From Fallopia convolvulus (taxonomy: Eukaryota > Streptophyta > Magnoliopsida > Caryophyllales > Polygonaceae), in contig OZ024718.1 in the NCBI GenBank assembly GCA_964016875.1, positions 45,051,906-45,115,905 of the forward strand: a stretch of 64,000 nucleotides of DNA, read 5' to 3'. Positions 1-10,590 of this stretch are shown here, piece after piece; within the stretch, counting starts at the first letter, position 1; each line of letters opens with the position of its first letter. Position numbers and translations under genes: made by a program. The notes under the pieces were generated by a model. The model worked only from the letters and a program-made list of their open reading frames with translations. It made no database searches and had not been told where the DNA came from.

Positions 1-927
1 TAGTATGAGTTAATAATCATATAAGTTTTTCTTAAGTAAAGTTATTGAGATTCAAAGACGAGAGTTTTCTTGTATAGCAATTGCTATATCAGCTACTTTG
101 TAAAAATCCTTTGATTTAACTCAGTATTGGCATTGTCTACTATTTTAGTAGTATTGCCAATTTCTATATCTAATCTTGAGAATTTTGTTGCTCAACAAGT
201 TAGAATGTTAAGTGAAGTCTAAACAGTTCTTTGATGAAAAAGACTGAAAATTGTCAATGGAGACAATTTTGTTGGAAATTATTGGACTAAAGGTATTATT
301 GTCCAATCTGTTGGTATAGTTATGCGTAAGAGTGTAGTTTGAAGTAGTTGAGAGAGATAACTACTTTTGAATGTCAGTATGCCCAAGCTGAGTTTTGGTT
401 GAGAAAAGGATGTAAAGGATTGACAAGATAGGTTATTATCTTGTCATGTGTTGGATAAATCTCATATTCTTGGTTAAAGTAATACTGAGATTTTATCTCA
501 AAAAGGAAATCGAGTAAGGATTTTAAGTAATTCTTGTAAAGAAAATAATTTGAGAAGGACTAAAGGTTTAGTTTGGATGACAACAAGGTTGTGTAAATAC
601 CTTAAGATTTTATTCAAAATTTGTTGACCAGATCAAGGAAAAGTAGTATGGGAAAGTAATATTGTTTAAGATCATTAGGGAAGATCAAGAAGGTAAAACA
701 CCAGGAATTGTTATTCGAGATTATGGATTACTTGGTTTCAAAACTGTTTATGTGTATCTGTTGTTGATGAGCTTTGAAAGCTTATTTCAAAGGAAGAATA
801 TTTATTTGCTTAATTAGTTCATCTTGGAACAAGTAAATGTATAAGGATTTAAGGAAAAAAAAACTTTGGATGGATTGACATGAAGCGAAATGTCACCGAG
901 TTCGTTTTGACATGTTTAGTTTGTCTG
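1..927 (+). mobile_element. Internal fragment of decayed Del/Tekay-like Ty3-gypsy element (left copy)
   Basis: This AT-rich stretch has no usable open frame. It matches 31872-32798, inside DEL-1, with no difference that I could find by eye. Its last ~100 bases, read in the + frame, retain a decayed integrase zinc-finger region (two cysteines spaced as CLVC). The final five bases, GTCTG at 923-927, are the target site of the TAT-1 element that starts at 928; the same five bases flank both sides of the solo LTR at 32799-33670. It is therefore the inside of a second DEL-1 copy whose 5' part lies left of the window. The identification comes from the matching copy, not from intact domains here. 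Confidence 0.8.
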
Positions 928-1799
928 TGATGATGCTCAAAATAGTAAAGTAAGAAGTGGGCCCGGGGTACGAAGAACATACAGACCCGACGGGCCTCCC
1001 GAGGATGATCCTGGGGCCCACAACCACACCCACCTTTTATTTTAACAAAACTCCTACCCCCGCGAGGTCCTCCGAAACCTTGGAACGAGGTCTACACCTC
1101 GTAACCGACTCTACCGACACGCCCGCCCACCAGAACCACTCAGCTAGCGCCGCTCTCCCGAGCCAATCACAAGCTGCCTCGCCTCTAGACCAATCAGAGC
1201 CCTTGATCTCGGGCATCCCACATCGGACAATGATCAGAACTCGACTCCCCAATCCTCTATAAATAGAGGATAATCTCGTATGGAAAGGGGGTCGAAAAAC
1301 ATCTTGAACTCACGAACTATCTTGCTCGTTGAAGATCGACGTGATCGAAACATCGTTAAAAGGCCTCGCTACAGACAAGTGAAGTCCACAAAAAGACTTC
1401 AAGTCTCACAAAGTTTCCGCTCACATCAAAGACCTCGCTACACCATTCCGGAAGCCGCCTACACCTCACTCTCATTCACATCAAAGACTCCGCTGCTCAA
1501 TCTCGCAAGTCATCAACGTCGTCCCGCAAAATCAACCTCGTTTAAGAGGTCAAAAAAGCGATACTTAGAATTGTCTAGCAATTAGGAGATCTCAAACATT
1601 GTTAGGCCGAGATCTCGGACAACCGTAGGGGGTCTAGGGTGTAAACTTCAAGTGTTTGTAACCTCGTTGGCTTGTAACTTCGCAGTCTTGCAACCTTGTT
1701 GTAAAGAAAATCATAAATAAAGAAGTAAGTGTTCGCACAATCGAATATAATAATCCCGTCTCTTGTCTTTTAGCGAATGGTTTATTTCGGGTTTCATCA
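928..1799 (+). repeat. TAT-1 5' LTR (872 bp)
   Basis: The LTR begins TGATGATGCTC and ends TTTCATCA, giving inverted TGATGA/TCATCA tips. It is preceded by target site GTCTG (923-927) and followed one base later by the PBS. A TATA box (TATAAATA) lies at 1258-1265 and an AATAAA signal at 1716-1721, in the order expected for U3-R-U5. The other copy in the window is the solo LTR at 32799-33670: no indels, no difference seen up to 1270, then about ten substitutions between 1271 and 1799. The GC-rich start near 958 looks like an LTR edge but is not, because only the 928 boundary gives a target-site duplication in the right copy. Confidence 0.92.
1257..1266 (+). promoter_or_regulatory. TATA box of the TAT-1 LTR promoter
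   Basis: TATAAATA at 1258-1265, about 330 bp into the LTR and ahead of the AATAAA at 1716-1721. It is conserved in the solo LTR (33129-33136). The flanking bases form a short palindrome (CCTCTATAAATAGAGG). Confidence 0.7.
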
Positions 1800-1800
1800 C

Positions 1801-1819
1801 TGGCGCCGTTTGTGGGAAC
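1801..1819 (+). other. Primer-binding site of TAT-1
   Basis: TGGCGCCGTTTGTGGGAAC starts two bases after the LTR end. It is the usual Tat/Athila-type PBS core (TGGCGCCG), complementary to the 3' end of a host tRNA used to prime minus-strand synthesis. Confidence 0.85.
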
Positions 1820-1876
1820 TTCTTCATCCTAAGTAGCTCCTTGATTCGTGCAAACCTTAGCTTCGATTCCCTCAAA

Positions 1877-3489
1877 ATGGCTTGCCCAAACAATTTCTTC
1901 CCGCAACACCCCGACAACATGCCCGAAACTGCGCAATGGACAGCCGCGGGGCCTCCGGGCTGCCCGTTCGTGGTCCCTCCGGATGGACGTATGCCGCCCC
2001 GCAAAACCCATTCCCATTCCAAGGCTTCGAGCAGGGCGGCGCACCCCCGAACCCATATCCCTACCCGGCTGATGGGCAATACCAACAGGGCTTCGCCCCT
2101 TCGTACGTCCCCGTCCCCCCAGGGTGAACCTCACTCCGGGTACGTACTTGCGTACGTCCCTAGGCGTGTGCCGGAGCCCGAGACCTCCACCAACGGCTCG
2201 TCAACGGAGAGGCCTCCCCGAGATCCCATGCAGATCTCGCGGTCTCGATCGCGACGATCGAGGCTGCAGGAGCCAGAATTGTCCGAGACAGCGGGGAGCG
2301 TGATGCACCACCCGAGGTCTCGATCGCGCAATTCGAGGCCACCACCCCAAGCTCAAGAGGAGGCCAAGATCACCTCTCCGTTCATGGACGAGATCCGGAA
2401 CGCGCCAATGCCCAAGGGCTTCCTAAGGCCACAAATGGGGCTTTATGACAGCTCAGCGGACCCTGAGGAGCACGTAAACCCGCCGTCCAAATGAACGTCA
2501 ATGCCTACAACGACGCGATATTCTGCCGGGTTTTCCCAACCACCCTGGAAAAGGCCGCGTTAACATGGTTCTCAAGTAAGAAGGTCTGCTCCGTGACCTC
2601 GTTCGCCCAGCTGTGTGATTCCTTCGTCACTCACTTTAGCGGCTCCAGGAAGCGCAAGAAGAACATGCGGGATCTCTGCGGAATCGAGCAGGGGGAAAGC
2701 GAGTCTTTGGGCGCCTTCTTCACGAGGTTCACAACTGCGGTGGTGGAAATCGGGCACGTCGACGAGTCGTCAGTGCGCGACACCCTCATGGGCAACCTGC
2801 GCATCGGGGATTTCAAGAACCGCATTTTCTTGAAGAATCCGACGACGTACGAAAACCTGTGCGCCCTGATCACGACCCAAGTGTACGCCGAGGATGCCGC
2901 CAACCAGAGCTCGCGACCAAGAACTGACAAAGAGATCGTCGCCGATGCCAAGGGGAAGGCAAAAGTGGCCGCGCCGGTGGCGCGCGATGCGTATGTGACG
3001 CAGGCACATAACCCCAACAACAACAACAACAACACCAACAACAACAGAAACAACAACAAAAACCGGAACAACAACAACAACAACAATAACCGGAACAACA
3101 ACAGCAACAACAATAACCGAAACAACAACCGTGGAGGCGGTGGCGGAGGTTGGAACTGCTTTGGCGGGAAACCGCGGGGTTATCGAGGCAAGGGAGGTCC
3201 TGCGTACAACCCGAATGAAAAGGGCCGCGCCAACCCCTCGTCAGGAGCCAACACCGTGCCGCAATGCCCAAGTCACGCTCAGGCCAACGACAACAATAAC
3301 GTCGAGCAGCAGGCGCCCGCGAAGCAGGCCCGGTCTGGACAAGCGACGGCGCCCGATGGGTATATACATACCATCTCGGGCGGACCATCGCCGGCTGGGT
3401 CAAGCCAGGCAGAGAGGAAGAGATACGCGAGGGAAAGCCACCATGAGCCCTCGGTATTTAGCGTCGCCAAACCTCGCGGGCCCACGTAG
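1877..3489 (+). pseudogene. TAT-1 gag (capsid/nucleocapsid), frameshifted
   Basis: Gag forms the particle that packages element RNA. I place the start at ATG 1877, 58 bp after the PBS. The N-terminal frame runs to a stop at 2494; the capsid-like part (ALTWFSS followed by the retrotransposon-gag signature) continues in another frame from about 2470 to 3489, so there is an indel near 2480. The C-terminal part is unusual: from about 3015 to 3130 it is an almost pure asparagine tract with scattered R/K/S, encoded by AAC/AAT repeats, then a glycine run and a basic Gly/Arg segment. No CCHC zinc knuckle is visible; the Asn/Arg/Gly tail may be a substitute RNA-binding region, which is inference. Confidence 0.8.
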
Positions 3490-3491
3490 GT

Positions 3492-3917
3492 TTGTCCTTC
3501 TCATCCGAAGATGCCGAGGGGCTTCACATGCCACACTCCGACCCCTTGGTGGTACACGCTCAAATGGACTCGAAGATGGTAAAGCGAGTGCTGGTAGACA
3601 CGGGATCCTCTGTAGACATCATGTACTATGGCGCATTCGAGCAATTGGGCATCTCCGAGACATCCTTGAAGCCCTACGCTGGGAAACTCACCTCCTTCTC
3701 GGGAGACGAAGTCGACGTGGAAGGTCTCATCGACCTCTGGATGACGCTAGGCACCGGATCCACCAGGAGGACCGAGATGGTGGAGTTCACGGTGGTACGC
3801 CTGCCTTCGGTGTGGAATGCAATCATTGGGAGGGTCTCCCTGATGAAGTTCCAGGCGGTAGTTTCTATCTATCACCTGAAGATGAAGTTCCCCGTCGATG
3901 GCAGGTTGGAGAGGTAA
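3492..3917 (+). pseudogene. TAT-1 aspartic protease domain
   Basis: This segment has the retroviral-type protease active site LVDTGSS (about 3588-3605) and, ~80 residues later, a hydrophobic strand ending IIGRVS, the counterpart of the I-I-G-R flap-side motif. The enzyme would cut the Gag-Pol polyprotein. It lies in a different frame from both gag and RT, and ends with a stop at 3917 just before the RT frame takes over near 3900, so at least one indel separates the two. It cannot be expressed as one polyprotein in this copy. Confidence 0.82.
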
Positions 3918-5460
3918 AAGGCAATCAGGAGGAAGGTCGCGTTTGCTACGCGACCTCTGCCAAACAAAAGTGCCCGGTCTTCATGGTGGAATCTCCCGGC
4001 GAGGCCGACCTCGAAGTCCGGGATTTCACGGTCCCCACTCCAGAGCTAGAAAGAAGGGTGATATCCCCTTTCGAGAGCGAGTATGAGAAGATCTACCTCG
4101 GAGAATGCCTCTCGGGGGCGTCAGCAACGTCGCTAGAAGCCTTGCTCGTCGGGTCCCACGACGTGTTCGCTTGGACTGCTAAAGATCTCCGAGGTGTCCC
4201 GCGGACCGTGGCCCAGCACTCTTTGAACGTTGATGTCACTACTCGCCCCGTGGTGCAACGACGAAGAAAAATGAATGAAGAAAGGGCGAGCGCCGCAAAT
4301 GACGAGGTGGCAAAATTGCTGGCTGCGGGGTTCATACGCGAGGTTCAATACCCCCGGTGGTTGTCCAATGTCGTGCTTGTCAAAAAAACCAGCGGGAAGT
4401 GGAGGATGTGCATCGATTTCAAAGACCTCAACAAAGCCTGTCCCAAAGACAGTTACCCCTTGCCCTTAATCGACGAGCTCGTTGACTCAACCGCAGATCA
4501 CGGGGTTTTAAGCTTCCTCGACGCATACTCAGGGTAAAATCAAGTCCTGATGAATCCGCGAGAAGAGGAGGAAACATCCTTCATCACCCAGCGAGGCACT
4601 TATTGCTACAAAGTCATGCCGTTTGGGCTGAAGAACGCGGGGGCCACCTTTCAACGCCTCGTCGACCGCGTCTTTAAGAACCATCTCGGACGGAACGTGT
4701 CGGCTTATGTCGACGACATTGTTGTCTGGAGCAAGACCCCTGAGGAGCATCTGGTCGACCTCGATGAGGTCTTCGCCACTCTTAGACACAACCGTCTCAG
4801 CCTGAACCCCGAGAAGTGCGTCTTCGGCGTGTCATCGGGAAAATTTTTAGGCTTTATGATTAGCGAGCGCGGCATCGACGTAAACCCTGCCAAGGTCGAG
4901 TCGATCCTCTCAATGAGGTCACCACGGTCTCGCACCGAGGTGCAACGGCTCAACGGTGCCGTCAACTACCTGGGGAGGTTTTGCTCCCGCTTGCGGAAAG
5001 GTCCCTGCCCTTTTTCGCAGCTCTCAAGCAGAATGACAAGTTCGTGTGGGATGAGAGGCTTGAGCTCGCTTTCTCTGATCTAAAGGCCTTCCTGTCGAAG
5101 CTCCCCACTCTGTCGGCCCCGTTGGCGGGTGAAGACTTGCAACTTTATGTGGCCGTCAGCCCCGAGACGGTCAGCGCGGTGCTAACCAGAAAGGCCACGC
5201 ACCCAGTTTACTTCGTGAGTCGCGTGCTCCAGCCCGCGGAGCAGCGCTATTCCCCAGCAGAGAAGATGGCGCTGCCAGTTGTGACCGCCGCAAGGCGTCT
5301 ACGCCCTTACTTCCATGCGCACCCCATTCAGGTCCTGTCTGACCTCCCACTTCGACAAATCCTCCACCAGCCCGCCCTCTCCGGGCGAATGACGAAGTGG
5401 GCAGTCGAGCTCTCCGAGTTCGACATCAGCTACCTCCCAAGGACCGCCATGAAGGGGTAG
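3900..5460 (+). pseudogene. TAT-1 reverse transcriptase and RNase H, broken
   Basis: RT copies the element RNA into DNA and RNase H removes the template strand. Visible motifs in order: WRMCIDFKDLNKACPKD (RT blocks 1-2), a TAA stop at 4535-4537 inside the FLDAYSG block, VMPFGLKNAGATFQRL, and catalytic YVDD at 4706-4717, then FLGFM. A frame change near 4980 leads into the first RNase H, and a TAG stop at 5458-5460 precedes the second RNase H. Two stops and one indel in ~1.5 kb make it non-functional. The sequence is closer in style to Tat than to Athila or Del elements. Confidence 0.9.
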
Positions 5461-5940
5461 GCCCTCGCTGACTTCATGGTGGAGGTCACCTTCCCTGAGA
5501 CAGAAACGAGCTCAGAAGAATGGAAGGTGTTCGTTGACGGCTCACGATGTGACGCCGGTGGTGGGGCTGGCGTATTCCTCGCCGGGCCCTCGATCGAGAC
5601 GGAGTATTCCCTTAACTTCGCCTTCGAAGCCACCAATAACGAGGCCGAGTATGAGGCCATGATCGCCGGGATCGAGATGGCGCTCCTCAGTGGTGCCCAG
5701 AAAATCAGGGTCTACACCGACTCCGAGCTGGTGGCGCGCCAACTCAATGGTCAGTACGACACCAGACCGGGGTTCCTGCCCGCGTACCGAGAAAAGGTCA
5801 AAGCCTTGGTATCGTGTCTGGAAACCTTCGCGGTTGAGTCCATCCCGCGAACCTCGAACACCAAAGCAGATGCACTTGCGAGGTTAGGATCCGCCCTCCC
5901 CCTTGAAGTGGGGAACCGCGTTACTTCTTTTTGTGAATAA
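5461..5940 (+). pseudogene. TAT-1 second (archaeal-type) RNase H
   Basis: The frame continues from the first RNase H after a single stop. Signatures are FVDGS near the start, an ATNNEAEYEA block, and a YTDSELVARQL block, matching the plant-like/archaeal RNase H (RVT_3 family) carried by Tat elements. The catalytic D-E-D residues of these blocks are present. It ends TSFCE-stop at 5940. In a full Tat element the integrase follows directly; here sequence passes within ~50 bp into a tandem repeat array. Confidence 0.88.
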
Positions 5941-5995
5941 AGGGTTGTGGAACTTTCAAAATCTCTCTCAAAAATAAAAACTTCGGGTTTTGGGC

Positions 5996-6775
5996 CCAAA
6001 CCTCGCTTCCCGCTTGGTGTTGGAGAATCTCGTTAAGTCCATCCCTCGCTTCCCGCTTGGGGTTGGAGAATCTCGTTAAGTCCAAACCTCGCTTCCCGCT
6101 TGGGGTTGGAGAATCTCGTTAAATCCATCCCTCGCTTCCCGCTTGGGGTTGGAGAATCTCGTTAAGTCCAAACCTTGCTTTCCGCTTGGGGTTGGAGAAT
6201 CTCGTTAAATCCATCCTCGCTTCCCGCTTGGGGTTGGAGAATCTCGTTAAGTCCAAACCTCGCTTTCCGCTTGGGGTTGGAGAATCTCATTAAATCCATC
6301 CCACGCTTCCCGCTTGGTGTTGGAGAATCTCGATAAATCCATCCCTCGCTTCCCGCTTGGGTATGGAGAATCTCGATAAATCCATCCCTCGCTTCCCGCT
6401 TGGGGATGGAGAATCTCGATAAATCCATCCCTCGCTTCCCGCTTGGGGTTGGAGAATCTCAATAAATCCATCCCTCGCTTCCCGCTTGGGGTTGGAGAAT
6501 CTCGTTAAGTCCAAACCTCGCTTCCCGCTTGGGGTTGGAGAATCTCGTTAAGTCCAAACCTCGCTTCCCGCTTGGGGTTGGAGAATCTCGTTAAATCCAT
6601 CCCTCGCTTCCCGCTTGGGGTTGGAGAATCTCGTTAAGTCCAAACCTCGCTTCCCGCTTGGGGTTGGAGAAACTCGTTAAATCCAATCCTCGCTTCCCGC
6701 TTGGGGTTGGAGAATCTCGTTAAGTCTACCCCTCGCTTCCCGCTTGGGGTTGGAGAAACTCGAACAAAATGTGCG
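5996..6775. repeat. 43-bp tandem array, about 18 units, in TAT-1
   Basis: The unit reads CCTCGCTTCCCGCTTGGGGT, then TGGAGAATCTCGTTAAGTCC plus three more bases. I count 18 occurrences of its GCTTGGG core. Units differ mainly in the last third (CCAAA versus CCATCC) and by small substitutions. Because 43 is not a multiple of 3, long antisense frames cross it in all phases and give repeating KREA.. peptides; these are by-products. It occupies the place where integrase should be. The Retand family was named for an amplified tandem repeat in its 3' region, which this resembles in position. Confidence 0.93.
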
Positions 6776-7073
6776 AAGTCCGAGCAAGGCTCGGGACCTC
6801 GGCGAATTCTTGTGAAGATCCGAGCAAAGCTCATGATCTAGATGCAGAATTAGAAACACCCGATGTGGCCCGAGTACCACAATAGTTGTGACACTCAGGC
6901 CATGGGGTTGGATGAATATGGACGAGCATATGCAAATAAGCTAGAACAAACAAACAAGCATGAGAAAAGGAAAATGACATAAAAAGGTGAGGCACGTATG
7001 CCCAGATGTTTAAATACAAACCCCGCAGAGCCACCAGCAAAACAAAAAAAAAAAAAAAACAAGCAAGCATCCT
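6776..7073. other. Spacer of TAT-1 between tandem array and antisense gene
   Basis: No gene seen. It has a few more half-units of the array's vocabulary (CCGAGCAAGGCTCG) and an A-run at about 7043-7060, which on the minus strand is a T-rich stretch just downstream of the antisense gene's stop codon. It is probably that gene's 3' UTR. Confidence 0.5.
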
Positions 7074-9660
7074 TCAGATCTTCGAAGCTTCAGCGACGGG
7101 GCCTTCAAGAGGTTCCGGGGCAGGAGAAGGTGTCGTGGACGGCTGGGACTTTGGCACATCTACCGCAGGCTGAGGATCTGGGGCGGCGACCTCCAGGTCT
7201 TCCCGAGCGGAGTCTGCTAAGGTAGGCGCCTCGCTGGCCACAGTCTCGTCCTCGTTGAGAAAGAATTCACACTCTCCCTCGGGCTCTTCTCCGTCAAGTT
7301 CCCCCATAGTCTCCTCGTAGTTGGGGATGAAGAACTTAATGCGGGGGTCGATATGCCCGTACTTCGCAACCGCTTGTTTGACCCCCATACGGACGGACTG
7401 GTGGAACATCTTCCTCACACTTTCCACCAGCTCAGCCTTAAAGGCCTCGGACTTCACATACCTGGGCCCCTCGGCTTCCACCTCCTCGCTAAGCTCAACA
7501 ACACGCCGGTGGAGCCTGGTAATCTCCTCCTCAGCTTTCTGAAGCTCCGCCTCCTTTTCTCTGAAAAATTGGTGCTCCGCGGATAGCTGTCCCTTGAGCT
7601 TTGCGACTTCGCCCTTGAAGTCCCCGTTTTCTTCCATCAAGTTCTTAGCCTCCTCCTTCGCCTTCCTCAACTCCTCCCTGACCCTCGCGGCGTCCTTGGC
7701 CTCGTCCGCTGCCGCAATCTCCGCGGCGCGAACGCGTTTCTCGGCCTCTACGAGGTTTTTTCCCCTCTTCTTAATCTCGGCGTCCCGCTCTTGGAGCCTC
7801 GCCTCCATCCTATCCATCTTCCTATGGAGGAGGCCGACGCGACCGCAGTTATAGTTCGCGAAGAAGGTATTCTGAAGCAATAGAAGAGCACGTTAAAACA
7901 AGAACAAAAATAATAAAGCCAATCAAGAAAAAAACAACCCCGTAAGAGCAAGGCATACCATCGCTGAGTAGCGGAGGATCTCGTCGTTGAGGGCTGCCTC
8001 CGAGAGGTTGTTGGCCCATGCAACCTCATCGGTCCAAGATGTCCTGTCCCAGTCTTGGGACACGCCCCGGGATGGACTGGGGCAGTGGAACTTATCGGCA
8101 GGAGGCCCGGTGTCCAAGACAACTCGGCTCTTCGAGCTAGGGCGCTCGATCATCTCGCCCCCGGGGGTTCCCCCCTAGCTGTCCCCCTTTTGCTTCTTCC
8201 TTTTCTCTCCGCGTGGAGACCCCGTGCCCTTTCTCTTGGACCCGGCTTTGTCACCCGATCCTCGGGAGGCTTGGGATGACGTTCTGGTAACGTCCCCCTT
8301 CGTCGCGGCCCCCTCGCTCTTCTTCGCCTCAGGCGCCTTCAACGTCGGAACTGTGGCCTCGCTTGCGAGGTCAGCTCCTTTATGACGACTCCATGTTGGC
8401 CTTGGGGTCTCGGAGCATTGGAGGAAGAAGTCACAGGCCTTTTGCCCTGTGACTTCGTGGTAAGAGCGCCAAGTAGGTCCACTGTCAAAACAAAAAAGGC
8501 ATAAAAGTTAGACAAGAAAAAAACAAAAGGGAATTAGCGAGGTTCATAACCTCGCTTCCATGCAACAAAAGGAAGAAACAATCAGGAAAGAGATTGAATA
8601 CCCTCTCTGCCCTCGCTAGGGGGGAGGCTGAGACTCAGGCCGGCCCGCTCAAGCCGGTCCTGAGAGAGATACACCTGGTACGGTGCCTGACTCACTGTGG
8701 CGTATCGGGCCTTGAGTGCTTTAAGCTCGGCAATTGTATGCGGGCACACGCACCGAACAAAGGTGCCCGACACCACGGGAAAATTGAGATATCTCCCGGT
8801 GGGATCTCGGACCGAAAACCAATTCGGCTTCCACGGCCCGACATTCGATTGGGCCGTGGTGATTTTAATGTTCGGTGTGCTAAGATTGATGAGGCAGGAC
8901 CGAGGTTCCCTCCTCGCTAGGAATAGAGGAGACAAGTTGTCATGATTCGGCCCGTCCCCGAGTTCACGACTGCGAATCGTATAGGCACACAACAGCCGCC
9001 AAGCGTTCGGGAACAACTGCGTGGGAAAGATCCACATGGCCCACATGTATTCGACAATATGCTGGGCCAGAGGTAGCCTGAAACCCGCCTGAAGACTGAA
9101 GAGGTGCACGACAACGCACCTTTCGTAGGACGCCAAGGGCCGGCCCCCTCTTCGGGAAGTGCCAGCTCAACTCCCTCGGGCCAGGCGAAGTCTTTGGCAA
9201 TCTTCGCGAGATCTTTATGCTTGAGTTCGATGGCCATTCCCTCGGACAGATAGGCCTCAGGAGTACCCGGGGTCATAGGAATCCGTTCTTCGAGGACAGG
9301 CGGAACGCGAGACACGGCGTCAGTAATGTACGCCGCAGGGAAGCTCGGGGGCACGTAGGGGGTAGAAGCCGAGGTCGTTCCCGCATCCGACCGCACCTCA
9401 ACCTCAAAAACAACCTCATCTGGGGTGGAAGACGAAGCCATTTCAACACCTGACGACGTTCGAAGGCGGGAGAAGCGCGAATTGATAGAAGCCTCGGAGT
9501 CGCTTGAAGAAGGCTCGCTGAAAACCAGCGAAGGGGACCTCGGGTTCTGAGAATCGCTAGGTTCTACGCTTCCCGCGGACTCCGAAACCTCCTCGTAAAA
9601 ACCCTCTTGGACTCTGAAAGCGAAGCCGGGCGGGGGGCTCACAGAGGCTCTCCTAGGCAT
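7074..9660 (-). pseudogene. TAT-1 antisense gene: spliced, putative-gypsy-type domain plus coiled coil
   Basis: It reads opposite to gag-pol. I infer three exons: 9660-8602 (starts MPRRAS), 8481-7959 and 7871-7074. Introns show GT donors (GAGG|GTATTC; ATG|GTATGCC) and T-rich AG acceptors (TTTTGACAG; TTGCTTCAG), and the splice phases agree. Exon 1 encodes a Ser/Pro-rich N-terminus and a domain around AGFRLPLAQH...LFPNAWRLL, which resembles Pfam Transposase_28 (putative gypsy type transposon). Exon 3 is a long charged coiled coil (MDRMEARLQERDAEIKK onward) with an acidic tail. Breaks: frameshift near 9140, another in exon 2, and a TAG near 8175. The function of this protein class is unknown to me. 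A host gene is unlikely, because TAT-2 has the same architecture in the same place. Confidence 0.78.
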
Positions 9661-10560
9661 GAAAAGAGCGACGTCCAGGCCGCGGAAGGCTAACACCTGG
9701 AAAAGAAAGAAGTGTTGAGACATCGGGCAAAATAACCAAGGAAAAATAATGCGAGGTCATGACCTCGAAGGGAAGAGAATGCGAGGTTACGACAACAAAA
9801 GGGAGAACAAGACGAGGTCATGACAGCGTCCGGAAGACAGTGAATTCGAGGTCATAAGAGACGAAAAGCCACGTGCCACCCTAGGGGTTACTCTGACAAG
9901 ATAGGACAACGATGGAGAAGTCGAAGCGCCAAAAAGAGGAAAGAGAAGGAGAAATGGAGGCCAGCGGTGAAAAGCAGCGACGGAGACCCTAACGTCCCAT
10001 CAATCAGCCGTCAAGACGTTTGGGTTCCCGAGGGTCTCGAAATTCAAAGCCGCCAAAAGAAAGTGCAGAGGCCCGGCCGTCGGTTGGAGGGCAAGGGGCT
10101 CGAGTGGAAGGCGGTCGCCACCCTCACCCCACCATCCCGCCACCACGTCGCTGGTGCGAGACACCAAGAAACGACCTTTGCCCGCTAGGGCACAAAGCCG
10201 AGCAAGAAGAAAAAAGAACAAGAGCGGAAAAAATGACAAAGGGCAATGCCCAGAAACACACATGACACTAACACCTCCGCTTCGCCACCGTGACACCGGC
10301 GCGGAACACCAGGCGACGCGCCATCGCCTTTACAGAGCACGGAGCAAAAAAGCAAGCAAGGAAAGATCGAAGGCAAAAACACCGAAAAACAGGAAGAAGA
10401 AGGTCGAGAACTTACTTGTTAAAAACCGGCGAAGAAAGGGCGGTGGTGCAACTGGAAAAAGGCGAAGGCTCGTCGGAAACCGTCTAGAGAACCGCTAGCA
10501 AGAAACCGAAAAGGCGAAGAAAGAGGGCGAAAATGTTGAGAGAGAAGATGGAAGGGAAGC
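9661..10560 (-). other. 5' leader region of the TAT-1 antisense gene
   Basis: There is no supported coding sequence. Read on the minus strand, a pyrimidine tract ending TTCTTTTCCAG (about 9710-9700) just before the proposed start looks like an acceptor, so a leader intron is possible; no donor could be fixed. Much of the region is A/G-rich on the + strand. Confidence 0.4.
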
Positions 10561-10567
10561 GTGTGAA

Positions 10568-10590
10568 ATACGCTCTTATAAAGAGCAGGC
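10568..10590 (-). promoter_or_regulatory. TATA-like box, candidate promoter of the antisense gene
   Basis: On the minus strand the sequence reads GCTCTTTATAAGAGCG, a TATA element inside a short palindrome, about 0.9 kb upstream of the proposed start at 9660. It is well placed to drive transcription opposite to the LTR promoter. There is no other evidence of promoter activity. Confidence 0.45.

Noticed and set aside
957..1262. 101-codon frame repeated exactly at 32828-33133
   Set aside because: It lies wholly inside an LTR, upstream of the TATA box, has no ATG start (GTG) and no domain. Its identity with the second copy is due to the LTR duplication.
1280..1585. 101-codon frame repeated at 33151-33456
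   Set aside because: It falls in the R-U5 part of the same LTR; substitutions between the copies show no protein constraint that I can see.
958..1799. LTR start at the GC-rich TGGGCCC (958)
   Set aside because: It gives no target-site duplication. Starting at 928 gives GTCTG on both sides of the solo copy and matching TGATGA/TCATCA tips.
2631..3403. Leu-rich and Cys-rich frames on the minus strand
   Set aside because: These are the complement of the AAC/AAT tract in gag.
5996..6775. Regularly spaced repeats resembling a CRISPR array
   Set aside because: The units are contiguous with no unique spacers, in a plant retrotransposon.
6162..6834. Several antisense frames with a repeating KREA peptide
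   Set aside because: They are by-products of a 43-bp tandem repeat read in three phases.
7074..9660. Host gene nested in a retrotransposon
   Set aside because: TAT-2 has the same type of gene in the same relative place, so it belongs to the elements.
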